Positions 53,888-63,474 are shown, counted from the first letter of the stretch. The stretch is DNA of 64,000 nucleotides from DAHUXN01 sp963729815 (GCA_963729815.1 CAVSPU010000001.1:62001-126000); one strand, 5' to 3'. Numbers and translations: made by a program. The notes: a model not told the origin generated them from the letters alone.

Positions 53888-56485
53888 TCATGAACCTTCG
53901 CCCGGGACCACGGCAGCCTCTTCTTCGAGAATAGAGGCAGCGGCGGCGATGCGGTCGCCTTCATCGAGGCGCAGCAACCGGACGCCTTGCGTGGAGCGGC
54001 CCGCTTCGCGAATTTCCGCGGAGTGCACGCGAATCACTTTGCCCTGGCCCGTAATGATCATGACATCAGAATCTTCCTTCACTTGCAGGGCGGCGACGAC
54101 CGAGCCATTGCGATCCGTTGTCTTCAAATTGATAACGCCTTTGCCACCGCGCGACGTGACGCGATATTCGGCGAGCGGTGTGCGTTTGCCGTAGCCCTTC
54201 TCGGCGACGGTGAGCATCAGCGACGTGAGCGATTCGCGAATCTGGTCGCTTTCGAGCTCGTCCAGATTGTCCGTGGTTTTCTTGAATTCCTTCTTGATGA
54301 TTTCAAAATCGGGCTGGACGGCATCCATCGAGACAACGTAGTCGTCCTTGCCGAGGTCCATTCCGTTGACGCCGGCGGCCTGACGCCCCATCGCGCGGAC
54401 TTCGGTCTCGCGGAAGAGGATGGCCTGGCCATCGTGGCTGGCCAAGAAAATCATTTGCTTGCCGTCGGTCAATTTCGCGCCGATGAGCTCGTCGCTGCCA
54501 TCGAGATTGATGGCGATAATGCCGCTTGGGCGCGGATTGGAAAATTCGGCGAGGCCGGTTTTCTTCACCGTGCCTTGCTTCGTGGCGAGGAAAACGTAGC
54601 GGCCCTCTTCCTCGAGATTGCGCGCGGCAACGACGGCGGTCAGCTTTTCGCCTTCCTGGAAATGAACGAGGTTATTGATGGCTTTGCCGCGCGTGGCCGC
54701 CGCCGCTTCGGGGATTTCATAGACTTTGAGCCAATAGACGCGGCCCTTGGAAGTGAAAAGCAAAATGTAGGTATGCGTCGACGCGACGAATAAATGCTCG
54801 ACGAAATCCTCTTCGCGCGTCTTCGCGCCGATGCGTCCTTTGCCGCCGCGCGACTGATGGCGATAGACATCGACGGGCGTGCGCTTCACGTAGCCCGCAT
54901 GGCTCACCGTGATGGCCATTTCCTCTTCTTTGATCAAATCTTCGAGCTTGATCTCCTCGACGCGATCCACGATTTGCGTGCGCCGGTCGTCGCCGTAATC
55001 TTTTTCGACTTCCTTCAACTCCGCGACAATCACCGCGCGCAACTTCTTGTCGCTGGCGAGAATTTCCTTCAACTCAGCGATGCGCACCTGGATTTCCTTC
55101 AGCTCTTCGAGGATCTTCTCGCGCTCCATCTGCGTGAGGCGATGGAGTTGCAAATCCAAAATTGCCTGCGCCTGGCGTTCCGTGAATCCGGCAGCCGCGC
55201 TCCGGCGAGTATCCTCATAGGGCTGATGCGCGCCCCGAATATCCATGGTCATCAATGCTTCTTTGGCTTCCTTGGGCGATTTGCTGCGGCGAATCAGCTT
55301 GATGATTTCGTCGAGATGATCGAGCGCTATTTTGAATCCAACCAAGATGTGCTCGCGCTCTTCGGCCTTGCGCAAATCGTATTGCGTGCGGCGGCGAACA
55401 ACTTCGACGCGGTGTTCGATGAAAAGCTTGATCAGCTCGACCAGGCCGAGCTCGCGCGGCTGGCCCGCGACGATGGCGAGCAAGATCATGCCGAAGGATT
55501 CCTGCATCTGCGTCTGCTTGAAGAGATGATTCAAAATGAGCTGCGGCTCTTCGTCGCGCTTCACTTCGATGACGATGCGCATGCCGTCGCGGTCGCTTTC
55601 GTCGCGAATGTCGCTGATGCCCTGAATTTTCTTGTTCTGCACCAGATCGGCGATGTGCGCGATGAGCCGCGCCTTGTTCACTTGATACGGCAGTTCCGTG
55701 ATGACGATGTTCTCGCGATCCTTGCCCGACTTTTCGATGGCGGCTTTGGCGCGGACCTGGAAAGCGCCGCGGCCGGTTTTGTAAGCCTGCTCGATTCCGT
55801 CGCGCCCGTAGATGTAGCCGCCGGTCGGAAAATCGGGGCCGGGGACAAACTTCATCACTTTCTTCAGATTGGCTTCGGGCTCCTCGATCAGCATCACGGT
55901 CGCGGCGATAATTTCCTTCAGGTTGTGCGGCGGAATATTGGTGGCCATGCCTACGGCGATGCCCGTGGATCCGTTGACGAGCAGGTTGGGGATTTTCGTC
56001 GGCAGGACGGTCGGTTCCTGCGTGCTTTCATCGAAATTAGGAGTGAAATTGACCGTTTCCTTTTCGATGTCCGCGAGCATTTCCTCCGCGATTTTCGAGA
56101 GGCGCGCTTCCGTGTAACGCATGGCCGCCGGCGGATCGCCATCGACGGAGCCGAAGTTGCCCTGGCCGTCGACGAGTGGGTAGCGCATGTTGAAATCCTG
56201 CGCGAGTCGGACCAGCGCATCGTAAACGGGAGCGTCGCCGTGCGGATGGAATTTGCCGAGGACTTCGCCGACGATCTTGGCGCATTTGCGATAAGGCTTC
56301 GTCGACGTGAGGCCGAGCTCGTACATTCCGTAAAGAATGCGCCGATGGACGGGCTTGAGGCCGTCGCGCACGTCGGGCAGCGCGCGCCCGATGATTACGC
56401 TCATGGCGTAATCGAGGTACGACTTCTTCATCTCCGATTCGATGTCAACCGGAGTCAGAATCTGCTGCGATTGCTCATCCGCCAT
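53888..56485 (-). CDS. gyrA: DNA gyrase subunit A
   Basis: 865 residues. The N-terminal breakage-reunion domain has RALPDVRDGLKPVHRRILYG, HPHGDAPVYDALVRLAQDF and catalytic Tyr124 in AMRYTEARLS. The C-terminal pinwheel contains a GyrA-box-like QSRGGKG and a repeat TSRGGKGVIN. The position equivalent to E. coli Ser83 is Ala85, while Asp89 corresponds to Asp87. Together with GyrB it makes negative supercoils using ATP. It lies downstream of gyrB with one small gene between, all minus strand, so the three are probably one operon. Confidence 0.97.
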   Translation of the reverse strand: MADEQSQQILTPVDIESEMKKSYLDYAMSVIIGRALPDVRDGLKPVHRRILYGMYELGLTSTKPYRKCAKIVGEVLGKFHPHGDAPVYDALVRLAQDFNMRYPLVDGQGNFGSVDGDPPAAMRYTEARLSKIAEEMLADIEKETVNFTPNFDESTQEPTVLPTKIPNLLVNGSTGIAVGMATNIPPHNLKEIIAATVMLIEEPEANLKKVMKFVPGPDFPTGGYIYGRDGIEQAYKTGRGAFQVRAKAAIEKSGKDRENIVITELPYQVNKARLIAHIADLVQNKKIQGISDIRDESDRDGMRIVIEVKRDEEPQLILNHLFKQTQMQESFGMILLAIVAGQPRELGLVELIKLFIEHRVEVVRRRTQYDLRKAEEREHILVGFKIALDHLDEIIKLIRRSKSPKEAKEALMTMDIRGAHQPYEDTRRSAAAGFTERQAQAILDLQLHRLTQMEREKILEELKEIQVRIAELKEILASDKKLRAVIVAELKEVEKDYGDDRRTQIVDRVEEIKLEDLIKEEEMAITVSHAGYVKRTPVDVYRHQSRGGKGRIGAKTREEDFVEHLFVASTHTYILLFTSKGRVYWLKVYEIPEAAAATRGKAINNLVHFQEGEKLTAVVAARNLEEEGRYVFLATKQGTVKKTGLAEFSNPRPSGIIAINLDGSDELIGAKLTDGKQMIFLASHDGQAILFRETEVRAMGRQAAGVNGMDLGKDDYVVSMDAVQPDFEIIKKEFKKTTDNLDELESDQIRESLTSLMLTVAEKGYGKRTPLAEYRVTSRGGKGVINLKTTDRNGSVVAALQVKEDSDVMIITGQGKVIRVHSAEIREAGRSTQGVRLLRLDEGDRIAAAASILEEEAAVVPGEGS

Positions 56486-56543
56486 TCATTCGCTCCCAAA
56501 GGCTTTCAGAAATTAGAATTCGCTTCACACAGATCAAAAACTG

Positions 56544-56795
56544 TCACGCCTGCTTTGCCGACCAAGCCAGGACGTAAGCCTTCACCGTCTCGAAGGCGGC
56601 GGCATTATTCGAAAAGCGTTGCGCGCCGAAATGAGCTTCGAGCTTCATCAGCAAATCCGCGCACTCGGCTTCGCTCGCGCATTCGAAAGCCACGCCGCGA
56701 TCTTTGTCGGGCGCGCGCGTTGCCACAGCGCGAAAACTCGAGCACGAAAGGCCTTTCATTCCCGGCAACGTCTGCCACGAAAGCTGATAAACCAA
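56544..56795 (-). CDS. Small hypothetical protein between gyrB and gyrA
   Basis: 83 residues from a TTG at 56795, 13 bp after the gyrB stop, with AGGCGG upstream; ATG at 56762 is an alternative start. The sequence (ECASEAECADLLMKLEAHFG ... AAFETVKAYVLAWSAKQA) is an acidic/amphipathic helical protein without a recognised motif. Tight placement suggests co-transcription with the gyrase genes. It could be a lineage-specific protein; function unknown. Confidence 0.55.
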   Translation of the reverse strand: MVYQLSWQTLPGMKGLSCSSFRAVATRAPDKDRGVAFECASEAECADLLMKLEAHFGAQRFSNNAAAFETVKAYVLAWSAKQA

Positions 56796-56808
56796 TTTTC
56801 GCCACCGC

Positions 56809-59220
56809 CTAAATATCGAGGTTGACGACTTCCAGGGCGTTGTCCTGAATGAATTTGCGGCGCTCTTCGACGTTTTCGCCCATGAGCGTCGAGAAAATAT
56901 CCTCGGCGGCGACGGCGTCTTCGAGACGGACTTTAAGCAGCGTGCGTGTTTCCGCGTTCATGGTCGTTTCCCAGAGCTGGTCGGGATTCATTTCGCCCAG
57001 GCCCTTGAAGCGCGTGATCGTAAACTCCTTCTTGGCGTCTTCGAGGACGTAACCGAGAACGCCGAGGGCGTTTTCTTTCGTCACTTTGTCGCCATTGTGG
57101 GCAATGCTGAAAGGCGGCTTGTCGTTTTCGGCGATGGCCGCGCGCAGCGTGCGGAAGCGCTTATATTCCGGCGTGGCGGCAAGCGCCCAATTGATTTTCC
57201 GGTCGGCCGTGCCGTTGCGCAGGACGATTTCGTGCAGGCTGTGCTCTTCGTCGAATTCGAGCTTGGCTTCGAGCTTCAGTTTCGCTTTCTCGATTTCCTT
57301 GAGGAGTTCCTGCAATTTTTTCTTTTCCGCGAAGTCGGTTTTCTTGTCGAGGTCGGACTCAGCCAATAACTCGATGAGCTTGGGATCGCGCAGGCGGCGC
57401 GCCAGCTTCGCGGACATTTGCTCGTATTCCTGTACGTTGAGGAGAAACTGCGTGAGGTCGCCGCCTTCCAGTTGCTTGCCGTCCTTGCGCTTGACGACGT
57501 GGTCTTCGGTGGCGCGCTTCATCAATTCGCGCGCAAAATCGCGCTCGTCGCGGATGTAGCGGTCCATCTTGCCGCGCTTGACGCGATAGAGCGGCGGCTG
57601 CGCAATGTAGATGTGGCCCTTTTCGATGAGCTCGCGCATGTGGCGGAAGAAAAACGTGAGCAGCAGCGTGCGAATGTGACTGCCGTCGACGTCGGCGTCG
57701 GTCATCAAAATGATTTTGTGATAGCGGAGCTTCGATGCGTCGAAATCGTCCTTGCCGATACCTGTGCCGAGAGCCGTGATGATGGCGCGAATTTCCTCGT
57801 GGCCGAGCATTTTGTCGTAGCGGGCCTTTTCGACGTTCAGGATTTTGCCCTTGAGCGGGAGGATGGCCTGGTATTTGCGGTCGCGGCCCTGCTTGGCTGA
57901 GCCGCCGGCCGATTCGCCTTCGACGACGAACAATTCGCAGCGCGCCGGATCACGTTCCTGGCAGTCCGCCAGCTTTCCCGGTAAACCGCTCGAATCGAGC
58001 GCGGACTTGCGGCGGGTCAGCTCGCGGGCCTTGCGTGCGGCTTCGCGGGCGCGAGCCGCGTCGATGCATTTGCCGATGATTTTTCGCGCGATGGAAGAAT
58101 GCTTGTCGAAATATTCGCCAAGCTTTTCGTTGATGAGCTGCTCGACGACGCCTTTGATATCGCTATTGAGTTTGCCTTTGGTCTGACCTTCGAACTGCGG
58201 CTGCGGCAGTTTGACGGAAACAACGGCGACGAGGCCTTCGCGGACATCATCGCCCGTGATGGAGATTTCGTCTTTCTGCTCCTTGAGCATGCCAAATGAG
58301 CTGGCGTAGTAATTGATCGTGCGCGTGAGGGCGGATCGAAAGCCGGAGAGATGCGTGCCACCGTCGACCGTGTTGATCGTGTTGGCGAAGGCAAACACGT
58401 TCTCTGCATAGCTGTCGTTATATTGCAGCGCGATTTCCATCTCGACCGTGTCGCGCTTGCCTTCCATGTAGATCGGCGAATCGTGCAGTGTCTCCTTGCC
58501 GCGATTGAGATGCTTCACGAATTCGGCGATACCGCCAGTGAAGCGAAATTCGGTTTTCTTGCCGCTGCGCTCATCTTCGAGGGTGATTTTCAGGCCCTTG
58601 TTGAGGAAAGCGAGTTCGCGAAGGCGCTGTGAAAGCGTGTCGTAACTGTAGGTGACGGTACCGAAAATCGACGGGTCGGGATGAAACGTGATTTTCGTGC
58701 CGGTTTTCTTGGTCTTCCCGGTGTCTTTCAGTTTTGAAGTGGGTTGGCCTTTTTCGTAGCTCTGCTCCCAGACCTGGCCGTCGCGCCAGATTTCGAGATC
58801 GAGCCAGTCGGCGAGAGCGTTGACGACGGAGACGCCGACGCCATGCAAGCCGCCGGAAACTTTATAGGTGTCGCTGTCGAATTTTCCGCCCGCGTGCAGC
58901 ACGGTCATAACGACTTCGGCGGCGGGCTTTTTTTCCGTGGCGTGCATGTCGACGGGAATGCCGCGGCCGTTGTCAGTGACTGTAACCGAATTGTCGTCGT
59001 GAACAACGACATTGATTTCGTCGCAATAGCCGGCCAGGGCTTCGTCGACGGAGTTGTCAACAACCTCCCAGACGAGATGATGCAAGCCGAGCTCGCCGGT
59101 CGAGCCAATGTACATCGCGGGACGTTTGCGCACAGCCTCGATGCCGCCGAGGACTTTGATCGAAGTCGCGTCGTACTTATGCCCCGTGCCTTTAGCAGGC
59201 GGGTTCTCTTTTTCAGCCAT
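56809..59220 (-). CDS. gyrB: DNA gyrase subunit B
   Basis: 803 residues. GHKL ATPase domain: ELGLHHLVWEVVDNSVDEAL, DNGRGIPVDMH, GLHGVGVSVVNALADW. TOPRIM domain: VEGESAGGSAKQGRDRKYQA, DADVDGSHIRTLL. The C-terminal tail has FKGLGEMNPDQLWETTM. It supplies the ATPase and DNA-gate partner of GyrA. Placement near dnaA and dnaN is the common bacterial origin arrangement, though here the gyrases face away from dnaA. Start ATG at 59220 with GGAGCACGCCAGA upstream. Confidence 0.97.
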   Translation of the reverse strand: MAEKENPPAKGTGHKYDATSIKVLGGIEAVRKRPAMYIGSTGELGLHHLVWEVVDNSVDEALAGYCDEINVVVHDDNSVTVTDNGRGIPVDMHATEKKPAAEVVMTVLHAGGKFDSDTYKVSGGLHGVGVSVVNALADWLDLEIWRDGQVWEQSYEKGQPTSKLKDTGKTKKTGTKITFHPDPSIFGTVTYSYDTLSQRLRELAFLNKGLKITLEDERSGKKTEFRFTGGIAEFVKHLNRGKETLHDSPIYMEGKRDTVEMEIALQYNDSYAENVFAFANTINTVDGGTHLSGFRSALTRTINYYASSFGMLKEQKDEISITGDDVREGLVAVVSVKLPQPQFEGQTKGKLNSDIKGVVEQLINEKLGEYFDKHSSIARKIIGKCIDAARAREAARKARELTRRKSALDSSGLPGKLADCQERDPARCELFVVEGESAGGSAKQGRDRKYQAILPLKGKILNVEKARYDKMLGHEEIRAIITALGTGIGKDDFDASKLRYHKIILMTDADVDGSHIRTLLLTFFFRHMRELIEKGHIYIAQPPLYRVKRGKMDRYIRDERDFARELMKRATEDHVVKRKDGKQLEGGDLTQFLLNVQEYEQMSAKLARRLRDPKLIELLAESDLDKKTDFAEKKKLQELLKEIEKAKLKLEAKLEFDEEHSLHEIVLRNGTADRKINWALAATPEYKRFRTLRAAIAENDKPPFSIAHNGDKVTKENALGVLGYVLEDAKKEFTITRFKGLGEMNPDQLWETTMNAETRTLLKVRLEDAVAAEDIFSTLMGENVEERRKFIQDNALEVVNLDI

Positions 59221-59782
59221 TCTGGCGTGCTCCTAGTTTTCGAATCGGGAAGGCGGGTCGCGCGGATGAGCTCGACACTTGCCTTGCCCATTGGCCTCAG
59301 CGCGTCCATTTGCTGGCGCGAGCTGGGCTCGAAGGGTTCTTGCTTCATCCCGCGCCGTTCGGCGGATCCGGTGGCGCGCGGCGAAGACTCTTTGGCCCAT
59401 TGCGGGCCGTTTCAGGCGAAGCAGCCTCCTCGCGTTCTGGCGCAAACGTAAGAAAAGGAGCTGGACCTTGCCTCGACTAAGTGCCGGTTATGGAGGTCAA
59501 CCGTACTAAGAAAGGCACGCGACATTGTACCTAAAGCGCGGTTCGGTCACAAGGGTAATTTCAGGTATTGGATTGTATATATTTGTCTTATTTTCTAGGA
59601 GTTATGGCTATCTGAAACACGCCGTGGGGATCTTTTGCGGAGCACACAGCAGCAGCTGAACAGGATCATAAACCCAGGCAATTTCGCTAGTTACCGAGTC
59701 GTTAATTCGGCTTGTTTCCGTGCCCCGCATCAGGGGGATTATTGGACTCCCATAAACATCTTATGGGATACTAGGCTGTCCA
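59221..59782. other. Divergent region between gyrB and padR
   Basis: 562 bp. Arginine-rich open frames exist on both strands (for example 59233-59445 minus), but they show no family pattern and look like GC-rich shadows. An AT-rich stretch (about 59570-59610) may hold promoters. The PadR operator lies at its right end. Confidence 0.4.
59749..59767 (+). promoter_or_regulatory. Palindromic site before the PadR gene
   Basis: CCCATAA (59749-59755) and TTATGGG (59761-59767) form a perfect 7-bp inverted repeat with a 5-base centre, 15 bp before the padR start. This is a natural place for autoregulation by a dimeric winged-helix repressor. Confidence 0.5.
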
Positions 59783-60124
59783 ATGACGCGGAAAAATGGT
59801 GGCGCGGGAGAACTTCTGCAGGGCACGCTGGATATGCTGATTCTGAAAACGCTAGCGCGCGGCGCGATGCACGGTTATGCGATCGCGGAATTCATTCGAC
59901 GAACAGCGGAGGACATGCTGCGAGTAGAAGAAGGCGCACTGTATCCGGCGCTGCACCGGCTCGAACTGCGAGGATGTCTCGATTCAGAGTGGGGCCTTTC
60001 CGAGAACAAGCGTCGCGCGAAGTATTACCGGCTGACTCCGGCGGGGCAAAAGCAGCTCGCCGAGGAGACGGCGCATTGGGGCCGAATGGCAGCGGCGATC
60101 GGACGCATTCTGGAAACGGCCTGA
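59783..60124 (+). CDS. PadR-family transcriptional regulator
   Basis: 113 residues. Typical PadR start ELLQGTLDMLILKTLARGAM-HGY, then VEEGALYPALHRLELRGCL and KRRAKYYRLTPAGQKQL, covering the winged helix; a short C-terminal helix serves for dimerisation. PadR proteins repress genes for stress, detoxification or export until an effector binds. In Acidobacteria they often sit next to ADOP-type permeases, but none is present here. The palindrome just upstream suggests autoregulation. Confidence 0.9.
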   Translation: MTRKNGGAGELLQGTLDMLILKTLARGAMHGYAIAEFIRRTAEDMLRVEEGALYPALHRLELRGCLDSEWGLSENKRRAKYYRLTPAGQKQLAEETAHWGRMAAAIGRILETA

Positions 60125-60639
60125 GAAATTCTGATGCTCCATGAATAGATGAGCGCAGTGGTGACGCGGAGATTATGGCCTGGCGCAGGCCCGCTTGGAA
60201 AACGGGGCATTGCGTCAAAAAACGATTCGCCAAATGAAGCGACTTGCGATCAACGCACAGTGCCCAATTGAAAAGTGGAGGCCGCCCGCGCAGATTGTGG
60301 AGACAATCCATTTTTCGCATGACTTCGTGAAGTCAAGGATTTTTTTCGACAATCAATTGCAAGTGGGAGCTGTGGAAAAGCTGTGAATGAACTGTGCATG
60401 ATGTTTATGAGGTTCGCTCAATTTTCTCTTGCTCCTTCCGCTCCATTTAGGCAGAATCCGCGCTCGCACTCAATGGCCAGTGCGGTGAGCTTGCACTCCT
60501 CAAGGCTTCGGAGCGGGGCCGTATAGGGCGCGATCCCGAACGAAGCTGAATCTTAAGGGAAGCTGAAACGTGCCCTCCGTAATGGGGGTGTTTTCCACAG
60601 AATTTCCACCGGTGTGGAAATTAACGGGGTTTCATTGCT
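60125..60639. other. Probable replication origin region upstream of dnaA
   Basis: 515 bp without a gene. DnaA-box-like sequences: TGTGGAAAA (60371-60379, reverse of TTTTCCACA), TTTTCCACA (60591-60599), and the inverted pair AATTTCCAC / GTGGAAATT (60601-60609, 60614-60622) directly before dnaA. An AT-rich stretch at about 60310-60360 could unwind. The position between gyrB and dnaA fits oriC. Too few perfect boxes are visible to be certain, so the main origin could instead be in the dnaA-dnaN gap. Confidence 0.5.
60591..60622 (+). promoter_or_regulatory. DnaA-box cluster at the dnaA promoter
   Basis: TTTTCCACA is followed at once by a perfect 9-bp inverted repeat (AATTTCCAC, CGGT, GTGGAAATT). 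Three overlapping DnaA-box-like TTTCCAC units lie within 32 bp, 18 bp before the GTG start. This suggests autoregulation of dnaA by DnaA. Confidence 0.6.
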
Positions 60640-61947
60640 GTGAATGCCTGGGATAAAATTCTTCAACGCATGGAGCGGCGCGTTAACGCTCACAGCTTTT
60701 CCACGTGGTTTCGACCGACACGGCTGGAAGCTGCGGAGGACGGTCGCTTGGTCATACGCGTCCCCACGGCGCTCTTCCGCAAACGCCTGACGCAAACTTA
60801 CGGTGACCTGCTCGAGGCGGTTCTGGCCGAAGTGAACATGCAGGGAATGCAGATCGATTTTATTTGCGCCGAGGCGGAAGTTGAGGCCGCCACGCCCCCT
60901 GCACAGGCCCGGCTGGATTTCGACTCGGCTAATCACCAGCTCAATGGACGCTATACATTTGAGAATTTCGTCGTGGGCAGCAGCAACCAGTTTGCGCACG
61001 CCGCGGCTCAAGCCGTGGCAGAGCAGCCGTCGAAGTCATACAACCCGCTGTTCCTCTATGGCGGTGTGGGTCTTGGAAAGACCCACCTGATGCAGGCCAT
61101 CGGCCATGCCATCAAACGCCGTAATCCGGCTGCGCGGCTCACCTATGTGAGCGCGGAAAAATTCACGAACGAAGTGATCGCGGCCGTGCGTTTCGACCGC
61201 ATGAGCAATTTCCGCGATCGCTTCCGCACCATGGATGTTCTCTTGGTGGACGATATCCAGTTCATTGCCGCCAAGGAGCGCACACAAGAAGAATTCTTCC
61301 ATACGTTTAACGCATTGTACGACCAGCAAAAGCAGATTGTGATTTCATCCGATTGCCCGCCGAAAGAAATTTCCGCGATCGAAGAGCGGCTGCGTTCGCG
61401 CTTCGAGTGGGGTCTGATCGCCGATATTCAGCCTGCGGATCTTGAAACAAAGATCGCGATCCTGCAGAGGAAGGCCGAGACGGAGCACGTCAAGCTGGCG
61501 GAGGATGTGGCGGAATTCATCGCCCGGTCGATCAAATCAAATATTCGGGAGTTGGAGGGCGCACTGATCCGCCTGCTGGCTTACGCGTCGCTGACGGGCA
61601 TCGAATTGAGCGTCTCGACGGCGCAGCAAGTGCTAAAAAACCTCATCGATACCGCCGAAAAAAAGGTTTCGATCGACCAAATTCAACGCCGCGTCGGCGA
61701 GCATTTCGGATTACGCGGTCAGGATTTGAAGGTGCGGAGCAATTCCAAAGCGATCGCATTTCCGCGGCAGATTGCCATGTACATGGTGAAGCAACTGACC
61801 TCGGCTTCCCTGCCAGAGATCGGCCGCCAATTCGGCGGAAAACATCACACTACGGTGCTGCATTCCATTCATAAGATCGAGGGACTCCGCCACACCGATA
61901 AAGAATTGAACAAGACGATCAACAAGCTACTCGACTCGTTTGGGTAG
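60640..61947 (+). CDS. dnaA: Chromosomal replication initiator DnaA
   Basis: 435 residues, GTG start. Domain I (MNAWDKILQRMERRVNAHSF), a short linker, AAA+ domain from YTFENFVVGSSNQFAHAAA with Walker A GGVGLGKTHL and Walker B VLLVDDIQF, sensor region, and C-terminal DNA-binding domain with the DnaA signature FGGKHHTTVLHSI. It binds DnaA boxes and melts oriC to start replication. dnaN follows after 273 bp in the same direction. Confidence 0.97.
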   Translation: MNAWDKILQRMERRVNAHSFSTWFRPTRLEAAEDGRLVIRVPTALFRKRLTQTYGDLLEAVLAEVNMQGMQIDFICAEAEVEAATPPAQARLDFDSANHQLNGRYTFENFVVGSSNQFAHAAAQAVAEQPSKSYNPLFLYGGVGLGKTHLMQAIGHAIKRRNPAARLTYVSAEKFTNEVIAAVRFDRMSNFRDRFRTMDVLLVDDIQFIAAKERTQEEFFHTFNALYDQQKQIVISSDCPPKEISAIEERLRSRFEWGLIADIQPADLETKIAILQRKAETEHVKLAEDVAEFIARSIKSNIRELEGALIRLLAYASLTGIELSVSTAQQVLKNLIDTAEKKVSIDQIQRRVGEHFGLRGQDLKVRSNSKAIAFPRQIAMYMVKQLTSASLPEIGRQFGGKHHTTVLHSIHKIEGLRHTDKELNKTINKLLDSFG

Positions 61948-62113
61948 GGTTGCGCTACTTTTCCGCAGGTGTGGCCAGCAGGGGTTGTGATTTTTGCGCA
62001 AATTCGGATCTCCCTGAGTGGGGCCGCTAGTTTTCCGAATTAGCGCGCGGATGTTCACAGGCAAGGGAGCGAAGTAAGATGGCTAGTGTCAAGGGAATGG
62101 CGGGTTTTCCGAA

Positions 62114-62122
62114 GAATCCACA
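62114..62122 (+). promoter_or_regulatory. Possible DnaA box in the dnaA-dnaN gap
   Basis: GAATCCACA differs from the consensus TTATCCACA at two bases. It is the only clear match in the 61948-62220 gap, which otherwise holds no recognised element apart from an AT-rich stretch near 62145-62190. Confidence 0.3.
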
Positions 62123-62220
62123 GATGCGGCGGCTACTACGGTATTTCCTTTGTTTATTCAAGTAAGGAAAAGAAGTAAAGTACATTCGCAAGCGAAAGTA
62201 ACCTGCGAGGGAAGCGCTCG

Positions 62221-63333
62221 ATGGAATTCAGCGTAAAGAAATTCGACTTAGTGGAAGAGCTCAATCTGACGCAAGGCGTGATTGAGCGCAAGACGACGAT
62301 TCCCATTCTGTCGAACCTGCTGTGCGAAGCGAAGGGCAACCGCCTTTACATTACGGCGACGGACCTTGAGCTGAGCATTCGCACGTCGTGCGAAGCAAAA
62401 GTGAAGAAAGAAGGCGCGGGAACGATTCCGGCGAAAAAACTACTCGACCTGGTGCGCTTGCTGCCGGAAGAGGAAATTAAATTCAAGCTTCTGGACAATC
62501 ACTGGGTGCAGATCGTCTGCGATCGCAAGACTTACAAATTAGTGGGCATGTCGAAGGACAATTTCCCAGCGCTCCCGCCATTTCCGCAATCGCTGGTGAA
62601 GATTCCATCGAAATTGCTCTCAGGCCTTATCTCGAAGACGATTTTCGCAATCTCGCAGGAAGAGTCCCGGTACACATTAAACGGCGCCCTGCTCGTGCTC
62701 AATCCGGCCACCGTGACCATGGTTGCCACCGATGGCCATCGGCTAGCCATGGTCGAGATGCCGCACAAGCTGGCCGGCCTGCCGGGCGAAGTTCGGGTGC
62801 TTGTCCCAAAGAAGGCGATGACCGAGGTGCAACGGTTGTGTGCCGAAGCAGGCGATGACGGCGAAGTTGATTTTGCGCAGGACGAGAGCCACCTGTTCTT
62901 CCAGTTTGGTGGCCGGCTGCTCACCTCCAGAAAGCTTACGGGCACATTTCCGAACTACGAAGCCGTGCTGCCGCGCGAGGTCACCAAAACGGTCGTTCTT
63001 GAGCGCAACGAGCTCCAGGACGCGTTACGGCGCGTTTCCCAGCTTGCGGACCAGCGATCGCACGCCGTGAAATTCATGCTGGCCAAGGAAGGCATCGAGA
63101 TTTCCGCGTCGAGCCCCGAATACGGCGAGGCCAAGGAAGCCATCGACAAGGAATACAAGGGCGAGCCGATTGCGATTGGCTTCAATGCCCAGTACCTGCT
63201 AGATTTCCTCGCCGCCACCGCCGATGGTCCCATTTCGGTTGAGTTGAAAGATGACCAGTCAGCCGGCCAGTTGCGGCCGCTCGCGGATGAATCGTGCCGC
63301 TACCGCTACGTCGTCATGCCGATGCGCATTTGA
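62221..63333 (+). CDS. dnaN: DNA polymerase III beta subunit (sliding clamp)
   Basis: 370 residues, ATG with GAGGGAAGCG upstream. Three repeated clamp domains are recognisable: EELNLTQGVIERKTTIPILS at the start, ATDGHRLAMVEM in the middle, and the C-terminal VVMPMRI. The clamp encircles DNA and tethers Pol III and other partners. It is the second gene of the dnaA-dnaN pair; recF, which often follows, is replaced here by a pentapeptide-repeat gene. Confidence 0.97.
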   Translation: MEFSVKKFDLVEELNLTQGVIERKTTIPILSNLLCEAKGNRLYITATDLELSIRTSCEAKVKKEGAGTIPAKKLLDLVRLLPEEEIKFKLLDNHWVQIVCDRKTYKLVGMSKDNFPALPPFPQSLVKIPSKLLSGLISKTIFAISQEESRYTLNGALLVLNPATVTMVATDGHRLAMVEMPHKLAGLPGEVRVLVPKKAMTEVQRLCAEAGDDGEVDFAQDESHLFFQFGGRLLTSRKLTGTFPNYEAVLPREVTKTVVLERNELQDALRRVSQLADQRSHAVKFMLAKEGIEISASSPEYGEAKEAIDKEYKGEPIAIGFNAQYLLDFLAATADGPISVELKDDQSAGQLRPLADESCRYRYVVMPMRI

Positions 63334-63474
63334 CGCGGCGCAATTAAACTCTCGAACGTTCAGCCACGCCCCAAGAAACAAAGAAATACGGCAATACCCC
63401 TCCGCAGATGACTGGCAACCTGCCTGACCATCAGGACAGGAGATTTCTTCGCGTCACCCGCCCTATGATGCGAG

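Noticed and set aside
59233..59445. 70-residue minus-strand frame just upstream of gyrB
   Set aside because: Very Arg-rich, no ribosome binding site and no similarity to DciA/DUF721 that sometimes precedes gyrB.
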